Part shown: one piece after another, positions 33,390 to 42,059 of the stretch
How positions within the stretch are numbered: the first letter of the stretch is position 1
Layout: the number at the start of each line of letters is the position of its first letter
NCBI GenBank assembly: GCA_036265385.1
Contig: DATAPD010000067.1
Coordinates: 186,001 to 250,000 of the forward strand
Reading direction: 5' to 3'
DNA: 64,000 bases
DNA from: DATAPD01 sp036265385
GTDB lineage: Bacteria > Acidobacteriota > Terriglobia > Terriglobales > Acidobacteriaceae
Position numbers and translations under genes: made by a program
Notes under the pieces: model-generated
Database searches by the model: none
The model's input: the letters and a program-made list of their open reading frames with translations, nothing else
Told to the model about the DNA's origin: nothing

Positions 33390-33512
33390 ATGCGCGTGCA
33401 GAATCCCAATTCGCATTTGCCGGTCTGCTGGTTGCACCAACTAGTGTGCCCGCGACGGTATCTGGCGGTCCTGCCATCGCACGCGCGCGCCAATCTCTTC
33501 GGCAGCGACTAA
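33390..33512 (+). CDS. Possible 40-aa leader ORF
   Basis: A short ORF starting 14 bases after a TATAAT box and encoding MRVQNPNSHLPVCWLHQL followed by a basic segment and ending GSD. No ribosome-binding site is clear and no homologue is known to me. It would be the first ORF on the aminotransferase transcript. It may be chance. Confidence 0.25.
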   Translation: MRVQNPNSHLPVCWLHQLVCPRRYLAVLPSHARANLFGSD

Positions 33513-33669
33513 GAAGACATCCTCCTGTGTACCCCGCTCGATGTGAGTGAGAGGTCCGCCCGCGTTAGGGAGAGACGCCTCGCGCTACCAGCGACGCGCA
33601 ATCCCAGCTACTAGCGACCAGCTACTAGCCACCGCTTCTGACAACTGACTACTGACTCTGGAGGATTCC

Positions 33670-35022
33670 ATGACCACGAAAACGCTGACTGTCGGCCCGA
33701 AGATCAAAACCGCGATTCCGGGCCCCAATGCGAAGCGCATTGTCGCGGGTGATGACAAATATATTTCTCCGTCCTATACGCGTTCGTATCCGCTGGTCGC
33801 GAAGCGCGGACGCGGCGTCGTGATCGAAGACGTCGATGGTAACGAGTTTTTTGATTTCTCCGCTGGTATCGCCGTGACATCGACCGGCCATTGCCATCCG
33901 GAAGTGGTCGCCGCCATTCAGAAACAGGCAGGTGAGTTGATCCACATGTCCGGCACCGATTTTTATTACGAGAACATGGTGCAGCTGGCGGAGCGCCTCA
34001 CGAAGATTGCTCCCATGCCGGGGCCGCACAAGATTTATTACGGCAACTCGGGAACCGAAGCGATTGAGTGCGCGTTGAAGCTGGCGCGCTATCACACCAA
34101 ACGACAGAACGTCATTGCGTTCTTCGGAGCATTTCATGGACGCACGATGGGAGCGCTGTCACTGACGGCTTCTAAACCACAACAGAAGCGAAGATTCGCG
34201 CCGCTGGTGCCGGGCGTGACACACGTGCGGTATCCAGATGTTTATCGAGGCTGCTCGGGTGGTGCGCAGGATGCCGAGGCGTTTGCACTCGGTTGCGCGC
34301 GCTACATCGAAGAAAAGCTGTTCGCGACCATGCTGCCTCCGGAAGAAGTGGCGGCAATCTTCGTCGAGCCAATCCAGGGCGAAGGCGGATACGTGGTTGC
34401 TCCGACCATCTTCATGAAGGAACTGCGGCGGATTTGCGATAAGTACGGGATCCTGCTGGTTGCCGATGAAGTGCAGTCGGGCGTGGGCCGCACCGGAAAA
34501 TGGTGGGCCATCGAGCATACGGGTGTGCAGCCGGACATGGTCTGCATGGCGAAGGGCATCGCGTCGGGCATGCCGCTCGGCGTCGTGATGACGAAAGCGG
34601 AAGTAATGGACTGGGTGCCGGGATCGCATGCGTCGACTTTCGGCGGGAATCCGGTATGCATCGCAGCCGCGCTCGCCACTTTGGACGTGATCGAGAAAGA
34701 AGGCTTGCTGGCACACTCGGCTGAACTTGGCAATCACATGCTGAAGCGGATGGCAGACTGGCCGAAGAAGCATCGCATGGTAGGTGATGTTCGCGGACGC
34801 GGCCTGATGCTCGGTGTCGAAATCGTGAAGGACAAACAGACGAAGGAATATGCCCATGATGAGCGCGACCGGATTGTCGAACTCGCGTTCGAGCGCGGCA
34901 TTCTGTTCCTGGGCTGCGGTCCGAGCACGGTGCGCATTTCGCCGCCGCTCGTTGTCTCGCAAGACGAAGCCGATACTGCGATCGACGTGCTCGAAGAGTG
35001 CATCTCGATCGTGGAGAAGTAG
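33670..35022 (+). CDS. Class III aminotransferase (acetylornithine/GABA aminotransferase-like)
   Basis: A 450-aa PLP enzyme. Hallmarks: GVVIEDVDGNEFFDFSAGIAVTSTGHCHP, YYGNSGTEAIECALKLAR, FHGRTMGALSLT, LLVADEVQSGVGRTGKWWA (Asp contacting PLP), and the PLP Lys in CMAKGIASGMPLGVV. The sequence fits the GabT/ArgD/'acetyl ornithine aminotransferase family' group; which amino donor is used cannot be settled. A GAGG motif lies 8 bases upstream of the ATG. A hairpin terminator follows the gene. Confidence 0.9.
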   Translation: MTTKTLTVGPKIKTAIPGPNAKRIVAGDDKYISPSYTRSYPLVAKRGRGVVIEDVDGNEFFDFSAGIAVTSTGHCHPEVVAAIQKQAGELIHMSGTDFYYENMVQLAERLTKIAPMPGPHKIYYGNSGTEAIECALKLARYHTKRQNVIAFFGAFHGRTMGALSLTASKPQQKRRFAPLVPGVTHVRYPDVYRGCSGGAQDAEAFALGCARYIEEKLFATMLPPEEVAAIFVEPIQGEGGYVVAPTIFMKELRRICDKYGILLVADEVQSGVGRTGKWWAIEHTGVQPDMVCMAKGIASGMPLGVVMTKAEVMDWVPGSHASTFGGNPVCIAAALATLDVIEKEGLLAHSAELGNHMLKRMADWPKKHRMVGDVRGRGLMLGVEIVKDKQTKEYAHDERDRIVELAFERGILFLGCGPSTVRISPPLVVSQDEADTAIDVLEECISIVEK

Positions 35023-35049
35023 TCTCAGCTTTCAGCGATCAATCAAATT

Positions 35050-35080
35050 AGGACGGGTGCGGGGCGCCCGTCCTATCTTT
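35050..35080 (+). terminator. Terminator-like hairpin
   Basis: AGGACGGG (35050-35057) pairs with CCCGTCCT (35067-35074), followed by ATCTTT. It lies 28 bases after the aminotransferase stop. Confidence 0.5.
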
Positions 35081-35109
35081 CCATTCTCAATCAGACGAGG
35101 AGTCCGGCC

Positions 35110-35568
35110 ATGGCGACGGGACGGGTGGCGTCCATCTATATCGCGGCGGCCGCACAGGCGCCAACGCAGGGTGTCGAGCAGGCAAAGGCAGTGCCGGGAC
35201 GCGGGCTGGAAGGCGACCGCTACTTCTTGAAGCAGGGTACGTTTTTCGAGCCAGAACCTTCTTTTGAATTGACGCTCATCGAAGCGGAAGCAACGGAAGC
35301 GGCTAAGCGGGATTATGAGCTGGGGTTGGCGGCGGGCGAGGCTCGACGGAACATCGTCACTCGAGACGTCGCGCTGAATCATCTGGTCGGGAAAGAGTTT
35401 CGCGTGGGCGAAGTGCGCGTGCGTGGCATTCGCTTGTGTGAACCGTGCAACCACTTGCAGCGCTTAACAGGCGCTCCGGTTATCAAGAGCCTGCGGCATC
35501 GCGGCGGGTTGCGTGCGCAGATTCTGAGTGAAGGCGTGATTCGCGTGGGAGACAAGGTGGATTGTTGA
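35110..35568 (+). CDS. MOSC domain protein
   Basis: A 152-aa protein: VPGRGLEGDRYF, then GEARRNIVTR, then the conserved Cys in LCEPCNHLQRL. These are the motifs of the MOSC (MoCo sulfurase C-terminal) domain, which binds molybdenum cofactor or carries sulfide. Stand-alone MOSC proteins of this size are usual in bacteria; the substrate is unknown. It ends at a short-period repeat that separates it from the EamA gene. Confidence 0.87.
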   Translation: MATGRVASIYIAAAAQAPTQGVEQAKAVPGRGLEGDRYFLKQGTFFEPEPSFELTLIEAEATEAAKRDYELGLAAGEARRNIVTRDVALNHLVGKEFRVGEVRVRGIRLCEPCNHLQRLTGAPVIKSLRHRGGLRAQILSEGVIRVGDKVDC

Positions 35569-35645
35569 TTTTAGATTTAAGATTGCAGATTTTTGATTGC
35601 AGATTGCTGGTTTCCGATAACTGACTACTGACAACTGACTGACTC
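35569..35645. repeat. Short-period intergenic repeats (GATTGCAGATT and CTGACTACTGACAACTGAC types)
   Basis: The whole gap between MOSC and EamA consists of two repeat types: three copies near GATTGCAGATTT and then units near ACTGACTACTGACA running to within one base or so of the start codon. Confidence 0.6.
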
Positions 35646-36551
35646 ATGCTTCCTCGTTTTACAACGCGTTCGGTGGTGGCCATGGCGGCGGCCTTGCTGT
35701 TCTGGGCGTCGGCGTATGCAGGCATTCGCGCCGGCTTGAAAGCATATTCGCCGGCACACCTCGCGATCCTGCGCTTTGCGACGGCGTCGCTAGTATTGAT
35801 TGCCTACGCAGGAATTGCTCACTTCCGCCGTCTGAAACGAAGTGATATACCGGGGTTCATTCTGACGGGCGCCATCGGAATTACCTACTACAACCTGGCC
35901 ATCAACTATGGCGAGACCGTGGTGGCGGCGGGCACTGCGAGCATGCTGATCGCGTCGACGCCGATCTGGACGGCGCTGCTGGCCATGTTCGTCCTCAGAG
36001 AAAGGCTGCCGCTTCGCGGATGGGTGGGAGTGTGGATCAGCTTTGCGGGAGTCGTGTTAATCGCTTACTCCGAAGGCGGTGGGATTCGACTGTCGCCGAA
36101 GGCGTTGATCATTCTTTCGTGTGCGATGACATCCGGGATTTACATGGTGCTTCAGAAAAAAATGCTGGAGCGCTACAGCGCACTCGAGTTCACGGCGTAT
36201 TCGATTTGGGCCGGTACGTTGCTCATGCTGCCCTTCGCGGGTGGTCTGATCAGCGAAATGCGGAATGCATCGGTATCGGGCACGGCGTCTGCGATTTACC
36301 TGGGAGTCTTCCCGGGCGCGATCGCTTATGTGGCGTGGGCCTATGTTCTTTCTCACAACGATGCGGGTCCAACCGCGACACTGTTGTATGTGACTCCGGT
36401 ATTGGCGATTGCGATTGCATGGATCTGGTTGGGAGAGATGCCGCGTCCGCTGTCTTTTGTAGGAGGAGCGATTGCGCTCGGCGGGGTGGTGCTGGTCAAT
36501 GCGCTGCGTCGAAGCGGATCGGCGACGGAGATCATGCAGGCGGAGAGCTAA
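35646..36551 (+). CDS. EamA/DMT-family transporter
   Basis: A 301-aa inner-membrane protein with ten predicted TM helices and two EamA repeats: ALLFWASAYAGIRAGLKAYSP in repeat one and YVTPVLAIAIAWIWLGEMPRP in repeat two. It likely exports a small metabolite. It shares the fold but little sequence with the EamA protein at 20467. The start codon directly abuts repeat sequence and no ribosome-binding site is evident. Confidence 0.87.
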   Translation: MLPRFTTRSVVAMAAALLFWASAYAGIRAGLKAYSPAHLAILRFATASLVLIAYAGIAHFRRLKRSDIPGFILTGAIGITYYNLAINYGETVVAAGTASMLIASTPIWTALLAMFVLRERLPLRGWVGVWISFAGVVLIAYSEGGGIRLSPKALIILSCAMTSGIYMVLQKKMLERYSALEFTAYSIWAGTLLMLPFAGGLISEMRNASVSGTASAIYLGVFPGAIAYVAWAYVLSHNDAGPTATLLYVTPVLAIAIAWIWLGEMPRPLSFVGGAIALGGVVLVNALRRSGSATEIMQAES

Positions 36552-36680
36552 ACTCGTCAGGCTTCCGGCTTCAGAAAACAGGCATCGGTACACAGGCTTA
36601 TCGACATTCCGAGATGCGATAAACCATTCCAAATTGGGAATCAGCCATTCGGTTGTGAGGCCCGTCACGCGATTCGAGGC

Positions 36681-37175
36681 GTGTCGTCGGTTAGGTTGAA
36701 GAAGCAGACGCAAACGGCCGATTACGACAATGGAATGATTCCCGCTGCAGTGGTTCAAAGTCTCGTTCGCTTGATCGATCGATTCCGGCCAGATGCCGAT
36801 TCCGATCTTCCAGAGCATCAGCGACTTGGTAGGCGTGGAGAAGAGGATGTGTACTTCTATCTCCGCCGAAATGGCTATGTGATGGTGGCGCGCAATTTTC
36901 GTACGCCAGTGCATCGGGGCGAAATCGATCTCATCGGGTGGAAAAAAGACGTGTTGTGTTTTATCGAGGTGAAATCGCGCACATCACGTGACGTGAAGCC
37001 GGCGGAGGCTGCTGTAGATCGAGATAAACAAAGAGACTTAGCTCGCGTTGCGCGAGATTACTTGCGGCACTTGCCGGGCAATCCACAATGGCGTTTCGAT
37101 ATTGTCAGCGTGTATTATGAAGGCAATTCTTTCCCTTCATTCGAGCTGTACGAGAATGCTTTTGGGGTGTCGTAA
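36681..37175 (+). CDS. YraN/UPF0102-family protein
   Basis: A protein of about 164 aa with the UPF0102 signature: GRRGEEDVYFYLRRNGYVMVARNFRT, GEIDLIGWKKDVLCFIEVKSR (the restriction-endonuclease-like E..D..ExK core) and later KQRDLARVARDYL. The family is predicted nuclease-like; its role is unsettled. The start may be GTG 36681, or ATG 36735, which begins at MIPAAVVQSLVRL; the conserved domain starts only after either. It precedes galT by 36 bases. Confidence 0.85.
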   Translation: MSSVRLKKQTQTADYDNGMIPAAVVQSLVRLIDRFRPDADSDLPEHQRLGRRGEEDVYFYLRRNGYVMVARNFRTPVHRGEIDLIGWKKDVLCFIEVKSRTSRDVKPAEAAVDRDKQRDLARVARDYLRHLPGNPQWRFDIVSVYYEGNSFPSFELYENAFGVS

Positions 37176-37211
37176 GATACTCATTTCGACCCGTACTGAA
37201 AGGATTTAGTA

Positions 37212-38252
37212 GTGCCCGAGCTCAGAAAAGACCCAATCGTGGGACGTTGGGTCATTATTTCGACAGACCGCGCCAAGCGTCCCACAGATTTCGTGCGCGA
37301 AGGTGTGAAAATTAAGGGCGGTTTCTGCCCATTCTGCTACGGAAACGAAAACAAAACGCCGCCAGAAATTCTGGCATACCGGCCCAATCCGAATGGCGGA
37401 CCGCCGCCGCAACGCGATACACCCGGTTGGTCGGTACGCGTTGTTCCGAATAAATTTCCGGCGCTGGGAATTGAAGGCAATCTCAGTCGGCAAGCCGAAG
37501 GCATGTTTGACAAGATGAATGGGATCGGGGCGCATGAAGTTATTGTCGAGACCTCCGAGCACGTTGCCAGTCTGGCTTCCCTCGCGCCCAAGAGAATTGA
37601 AGACGTGCTTTGGGCATTCCGTGATCGTATTCTCGACCTGAAGAAGGACAAGCGGTTCAAGTACATCCTCATTTTCAAGAACCACGGTGAAGCTGCGGGT
37701 GCATCGCTCGAGCACGCCCATTCGCAATTGATCGCGTTGCCCATTATTCCGATCTACGTGGTCGAAGAACTGCAGGGCGCAAAGCAATATTTCTTGTACA
37801 AAGAGCGCTGCGTTTTCTGCGACATCATCCGGCAAGAAATTGATAACGGAACGCGCGTTGTGGATGAGAACGAAGACTTCCTGACGCTGGCTCCATACGC
37901 GCCGCGCTTTCCGTTTGAGACGTGGATTTTGCCGAAGCAGCATGAGTCGGCGTTCGAAAATTCCTCGTCACACATGTTTGAAAACCTGGCGATTGCGATC
38001 AAGAACCTGCTGATCAAGGCGGATCGGGTGCTCGACAATCCGCCGTATAACCTGGTGATTCACAGTTCGCCGATCCAGGATCCGGCGAACGATCATTATC
38101 ACTGGCACATCGAATTTATGCCGAAGCTAACGAAGACAGCGGGATTCGAGTGGGGTACAGGGTTCTATATCAATCCGACGCCACCGGAAGAGGCTGCGCG
38201 ATTCCTGCGTGAAGCTAGCGTAGAAGAGATGGAAACGGCAGAAGTGAGATAG
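37212..38252 (+). CDS. galT: Galactose-1-phosphate uridylyltransferase
   Basis: A 346-aa enzyme of the Leloir pathway exchanging UMP between UDP-glucose and galactose-1-phosphate. Motifs: ELRKDPIVGRWVIIS at the N-terminus, zinc ligands in CPFC and CVFC, the catalytic H-x-H-x-Q (LEHAHSQ) and the second HYHWHIE site. It starts at GTG 37212 with AAAGGA 8-9 bases upstream. No galK or galE adjoins it. It is followed by a strong terminator. Confidence 0.94.
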   Translation: MPELRKDPIVGRWVIISTDRAKRPTDFVREGVKIKGGFCPFCYGNENKTPPEILAYRPNPNGGPPPQRDTPGWSVRVVPNKFPALGIEGNLSRQAEGMFDKMNGIGAHEVIVETSEHVASLASLAPKRIEDVLWAFRDRILDLKKDKRFKYILIFKNHGEAAGASLEHAHSQLIALPIIPIYVVEELQGAKQYFLYKERCVFCDIIRQEIDNGTRVVDENEDFLTLAPYAPRFPFETWILPKQHESAFENSSSHMFENLAIAIKNLLIKADRVLDNPPYNLVIHSSPIQDPANDHYHWHIEFMPKLTKTAGFEWGTGFYINPTPPEEAARFLREASVEEMETAEVR

Positions 38253-38286
38253 AGGCAGGTTTCGAAGTTTCGGGTTCGAGTTTCAA

Positions 38287-38319
38287 GAGGCGCGGCGCGG
38301 GCTGCGCCTCAACTTTTTG
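38287..38319 (+). terminator. Rho-independent terminator after galT
   Basis: GAGGCGC (38287-38293) pairs with GCGCCTC (38304-38310), followed by AACTTTTTGG. It sits between galT and the convergent end of the isc operon and is embedded in GTTTCGA-type repeats (38262-38290, 38330-38346). Confidence 0.65.
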
Positions 38320-38348
38320 GGACAAGGTTCAAAGTTTCGAAACTGGGT

Positions 38349-38570
38349 TTATCCCTGCGTTCGATCGAGGAATTCCGAGTGCCATGCCATTTGAATGGCT
38401 TCGAGCTTGCCCTCGTTGGACTTCTTCGGGTCGTCTTTGAAGTTGGGCAGCTCGGTCACGTACTTGTGCAGGTCGGTGAAACGGACAGCTAGAGGATCGA
38501 CGTCCGGATGTGCTTCGGAGAGTTCAATTCCGATATCGTCAGCGTCGTCCCAAGAGAGTTCTTTTGCCAT
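38349..38570 (-). CDS. iscX: Fe-S assembly protein IscX
   Basis: A 73-aa acidic protein, the last gene of the isc operon. Features: KELSWDDADDIGIELSEAHPDVDP and VRFTDLHKYVTELPNF, the IscX/YfhJ signature. It binds IscS and iron and tunes the rate of cluster assembly. ATG 38570 with GGAGCTCTC in front gives the canonical N-terminus; an in-frame start at 38624 is unlikely. It begins 97 bases after the fdx stop. Confidence 0.92.
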   Translation of the reverse strand: MAKELSWDDADDIGIELSEAHPDVDPLAVRFTDLHKYVTELPNFKDDPKKSNEGKLEAIQMAWHSEFLDRTQG

Positions 38571-38666
38571 GAGAGCTCCACAATAAGCAGTTAGCAAGTT
38601 GCCGTTGTTTTTAGCCGGTCTCACTGTTGGCTGGCTAAGGGCTAAATCCTAACGGCCGAATGCTAT

Positions 38667-39080
38667 CTAGTGTTCTTCCGAAACGTAATTGCGATTCCAC
38701 GCGGGAATCTCGACGGTCACTTTGCCGGGCTTCAAAATTTGCGCCTGACAGCCGAGGCGTGAGTTTAGCTGGAGATCGGCAGCCATGTCGAGCTTATCGG
38801 CCTCGTCGTCCTCCATGTCGGAAAGCAGCTCCGCTCCTTCTTTTACCCAGACGTGGCAAGTCGTGCAGGCGCAGTTGCCGCCGCAGGCATGGTCGAGACG
38901 AACGCCATTGTTGAGCGCCACGTCGAGAAGCGACTCTTCTTTGCCGTGGTCTTTGTAAGGCAATTTGCCGTGCTCAAACGAGACGGTCTTTCCTTCGGGG
39001 AGAAAAGTGACCTGTACCGTGTTTTCGCCGGGAGCATCCACGGTGGCGGTTCCTGCCGAGTGTTGTTTTTCGTCTGACAT
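38667..39080 (-). CDS. fdx: Isc-type [2Fe-2S] ferredoxin
   Basis: A 137-aa ferredoxin. The cluster ligands lie in DHACGGNCACTTCHVW, with the fourth in SRLGCQAQ, the adrenodoxin/Isc-ferredoxin pattern. It supplies electrons to Fe-S assembly on IscU. Compared with E. coli Fdx (111 aa) it has about 20 extra N-terminal residues. It sits between hscA and iscX, as in proteobacterial operons. Confidence 0.94.
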   Translation of the reverse strand: MSDEKQHSAGTATVDAPGENTVQVTFLPEGKTVSFEHGKLPYKDHGKEESLLDVALNNGVRLDHACGGNCACTTCHVWVKEGAELLSDMEDDEADKLDMAADLQLNSRLGCQAQILKPGKVTVEIPAWNRNYVSEEH

Positions 39081-39143
39081 TGGGTCCTCTGAAGTTTCAA
39101 GTTTCCAGTTTCGAGTTTCGAGCGAAGAGACTTGAAACCTGAA

Positions 39144-41039
39144 TCACTTAAATTCTGCCTTGGCCACTGGATGTCCGGCGGCAGGGCCTTCTTCGAGATT
39201 GGTATCGTCCATCGACTTGCCCTTGAGCGCGGTCGCGACAGCCGTATCCATCATCAATTCTGCAAGGCGCATCGTTCCCTGGTTAAGTGCGTCAATTCCG
39301 CTGCGAATGGCCTGGTAATCATCACTGTCTTTCACCGCACGCAGCGCTTTTTCAAATTTCGCGATCTGGTCGCGTTCATTTTTCGCTAGCTTTTGCCAGG
39401 CTTCGTTGACTCGGCCTTTATCGAGCGCAGCGAGAATCGTGTCGGCTTCGCGCCTGGCTTCGATGACTTGTCGCTGACGGAAGTCGTCTTCCGCAAAGTC
39501 GAATGACTCGAGGAGCATGCTTTCGACCTGTTCGTCGGTCAGGCCATAACTTGGCTGGACTTCGATCTCCGCTTCTTTGCCACTGCGCTGCTCGCGAGCA
39601 GAGACGTGAAGGATGCCGTTCGCGTCGATCAGGAATTTCACTTCGATGCGCGGCATGCCCGCCGGCATGGGCGGTATTCCCTTTAGATCGAAGCGGGCAA
39701 GAGACCGGCAATCTTTAGCGAGTTCGCGCTCTCCCTGCAAGACGTGGATGGCGACGTTGGTCTGTCCATCTACTTGCGTTGTGTAGTGCTGGGTAGCGGA
39801 GGCGGGAATCGTCGAGTTGCGGAGGATGATCTTGTCTGTCACCCCTCCAGCGACTTCGATGCCGAGCGACAAAGGTGTCACATCGAGCAAGAGGAGTTCT
39901 TTGGTCGCTTCGGATCCGCCCGCAAGAATGTTGGCCTGCACGGCCGCTCCGAGGGCGACCACTTCGTCGGGATTCAGATCGGTGTGTGGAACTCGTTTGA
40001 AGAGGTCCTGCACTAACTGGCGCACTTTTGGAATGCGAGTGGATCCGCCGACCAGGACGACTTCGTCAATCTGCTCGGGCTTAAGCCCGGCGTCTTTGAG
40101 GGCTTGCTTCGTAGGGCCGACTGTACGGTTGATGACAGGCTGCGCCACCTGTTCGAACAGGGCACGCCTGATCTCGCGCTGATAGCGGCGTCCACCGGGC
40201 AGTTCGAGGTCGAGCTTGAACGAATCTTGCGAGGACAAGGCAATCTTCGCATCGATGACGGCTTTCCGAATTGCCTGCACGGCTTCCGGATTACGGCGAA
40301 GATCGATACCCATGTCGCCCCGAATGTCGTCGAGGGCAATGGTGATGAGGAGGTTATCGATATCGTCGCCGCCAAGGTGGGTGTCGCCGTTGGTGGCGAT
40401 GACTTCGAAGATGCCGTCGTGAAGCTTTAGAATCGAAATGTCGAAAGTGCCACCGCCGAGATCGTAAACGGCGACAATGCCATTCTTTTTCTTGTCGAGA
40501 CCGTACGCCAGGGACGCGGCCGTTGGCTCGTTTACGAGGCGAAGCACATCCAGACCGGCGATGCGTCCGGCGTCTTTTGTGGCCTGCCGTTGAGCGTCGT
40601 TGAAGTACGCAGGCACCGTGATGACCGCTTTGCTCACCGGTTCGCCAAAGAAACGTTCGGCGTTCCGCTTGAGCTGGCGCAGAATGAATGCGGAGATTTC
40701 CGGTGGAGTAAAACTGCGACCTCCAAGCTGGATGCGAAGGACTTCGCCAGGCTGAATATCGTCTGCCAGACGAAAGGGGAAGAGCTTGAGCTCGTCCTGA
40801 ATATCTTCGACTCCGCGGCCCATCAGACGCTTCACGGAGTACACGGCGCGTTCAGGAGTCTCGATCAAGTGACGGCGAGCAGAATTGCCGATGATCGGCT
40901 GATTGTTCGCATCGAGAGCGACAACCGAAGGCACGAGATTCGAACCATCCTCGCCTGGAATGACGGCAGGCGTCTCCCCTTGCATGTAAGCCACGAGAGA
41001 GTTCGTGGTGCCGAGGTCGATGCCGACGATGCGGGCCAT
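39144..41039 (-). CDS. hscA: Fe-S biogenesis Hsp70 chaperone HscA
   Basis: A 631-aa Hsp70: VGIDLGTTNSLVA, VYDLGGGTFDISILK and VLVGGSTRIPKV in the ATPase domain, then a substrate-binding domain from about residue 385 (LLLDVTPLSLGIEVAGG) and a helical lid. With HscB it acts on IscU to release assembled clusters. It is closer to HscA than DnaK by operon context and by its shortened C-terminal tail without the DnaK EEV-type end. The gap to hscB carries a large inverted repeat. Confidence 0.93.
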   Translation of the reverse strand: MARIVGIDLGTTNSLVAYMQGETPAVIPGEDGSNLVPSVVALDANNQPIIGNSARRHLIETPERAVYSVKRLMGRGVEDIQDELKLFPFRLADDIQPGEVLRIQLGGRSFTPPEISAFILRQLKRNAERFFGEPVSKAVITVPAYFNDAQRQATKDAGRIAGLDVLRLVNEPTAASLAYGLDKKKNGIVAVYDLGGGTFDISILKLHDGIFEVIATNGDTHLGGDDIDNLLITIALDDIRGDMGIDLRRNPEAVQAIRKAVIDAKIALSSQDSFKLDLELPGGRRYQREIRRALFEQVAQPVINRTVGPTKQALKDAGLKPEQIDEVVLVGGSTRIPKVRQLVQDLFKRVPHTDLNPDEVVALGAAVQANILAGGSEATKELLLLDVTPLSLGIEVAGGVTDKIILRNSTIPASATQHYTTQVDGQTNVAIHVLQGERELAKDCRSLARFDLKGIPPMPAGMPRIEVKFLIDANGILHVSAREQRSGKEAEIEVQPSYGLTDEQVESMLLESFDFAEDDFRQRQVIEARREADTILAALDKGRVNEAWQKLAKNERDQIAKFEKALRAVKDSDDYQAIRSGIDALNQGTMRLAELMMDTAVATALKGKSMDDTNLEEGPAAGHPVAKAEFK

Positions 41040-41072
41040 ATGTATTGTTGCTGCTCACTGCTTACTGCAAAA

Positions 41073-41169
41073 GCACTCAGCATTCAGCAGTCAGCATTCA
41101 GTCGCCCAGGCTTATGAGTGTTCCGCGAAAGTCAGAGACTGAATGCTAATTGCTGAGTGCTGACTGCTA
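41073..41169. repeat. Inverted arms of CAGCATTCAG-type repeat between hscA and hscB
   Basis: The left arm (about 41073-41102) has units of CACTCAGCATTCAGCAGTCAG; the right arm (about 41134-41166) has the reverse complement type, CTGAATGCTAATTGCTGAGTGCTGACTGC. The arms could pair into a long imperfect stem in the transcript. The right arm abuts the hscB stop codon. Confidence 0.6.
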
Positions 41170-41907
41170 GGTTTCCAACGCTTCATTCACATCCCTTACC
41201 AAGTTTCTTAAATAGTTCCGGCGGTTGACGAGGTCCACCATCTTGTCGCGGAGGGTGCGGCGCTGTTCTTCGGTGCCGGAATCAACGGATTGGTCCCACT
41301 CGCGCCAGAGTCCGTGCAGTTCGTTCATCAGCGCTTCGGATTTATCTTCAAGCGACAGCTTTGCTTTGCCGAGTTCTTCAAGCAGCGCGGGATCGTCCTC
41401 TCCCATTTTTTTCTGCATGCGCAATTCTTCCAGCTGCATGTTGAGCTCGAACACTTCTTCGAGCATGTCCGGAGGAACAACCTGCTTTTTTAGTTCGCCC
41501 GTGGCGCGTGCTTTCTCGGTGGCCGCTTTGGACTGTTCTTCGAGTTCCACTCCTTCGAGTCGCAGCAGGTATTCGGTGCGGCGGATCGGATCTTTTAACG
41601 TTCGGTATGCGTCGTTGAGCAGTGAACTCTGTTCCAAACTCCACTCGCGTTCCTGATCAGGCGCGGCGGCATACACATCCGGGTGAAGTTTGCGATTGAG
41701 AGCATAAAACTCTTTTTCCAGCTGAGCCGGGTTGATCTCCAGCTTGCGGGGCAGGCCGAAGAACGTGAAATAGTCCACGGGCATCGGCGGCTGAACCTTG
41801 CCGCATGCGCTGCAGAAATGAGCAGCGCGCATCGTGCCGCAGGACCAGCAGGTCGAAGTAGCCTCGCCCGGCATGATTAACGACGATTTGGATTGCGTTT
41901 CTGCCAT
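41167..41907 (-). CDS. hscB: HscB-type J-domain co-chaperone with N-terminal zinc knuckle
   Basis: A 246-aa protein. The J-domain has DYFTFFGLPRKLEINP and LNRKLHPDVYAAAP, with the HPD motif; the C-terminal part is the helical IscU-binding domain. An extra N-terminal CWSC...CSAC pair (about residues 17-35) forms a likely zinc knuckle, as in eukaryotic HSCB and some bacteria but not E. coli. E. coli HscB is about 171 aa, so this form is longer at both ends. Start ATG 41907 follows closely on a hairpin with a T-run. Confidence 0.9.
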   Translation of the reverse strand: MAETQSKSSLIMPGEATSTCWSCGTMRAAHFCSACGKVQPPMPVDYFTFFGLPRKLEINPAQLEKEFYALNRKLHPDVYAAAPDQEREWSLEQSSLLNDAYRTLKDPIRRTEYLLRLEGVELEEQSKAATEKARATGELKKQVVPPDMLEEVFELNMQLEELRMQKKMGEDDPALLEELGKAKLSLEDKSEALMNELHGLWREWDQSVDSGTEEQRRTLRDKMVDLVNRRNYLRNLVRDVNEALET

Positions 41908-41935
41908 ACAAAACAAAAGCGGGCGTCGTGCCCGC
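41908..41935 (-). terminator. Terminator-like hairpin immediately before hscB
   Basis: On the minus strand GCGGGC-acgac-GCCCGC (41935 to 41919) is followed by TTTTGTTTTG reaching the hscB ATG. It has the form of an intrinsic terminator inside the isc operon (iscA stop at 42060), so it may attenuate hscB-hscA-fdx-iscX. Confidence 0.5.
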
Positions 41936-42059
41936 CCTATTAAATCAGCTTTGAGCTACGAGTCGCGAGCTAAGAGCAAGCATTGCGTAAAGCGATGCCA
42001 ACCTGTTTAGCCGCTCGTTGCTTTCTTCGAAGTTCGTAGCTCATGACTCAGAGCTTCTC

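Noticed and set aside
34159..34962. 267-codon minus-strand ORF
   Set aside because: Antisense inside the class III aminotransferase gene, His/Arg-rich, no recognisable motif.
36057..36914. 285-codon minus-strand ORF
   Set aside because: Spans the 3' end of the EamA gene and the start of YraN on the other strand; no motif and low-complexity Arg/His composition.
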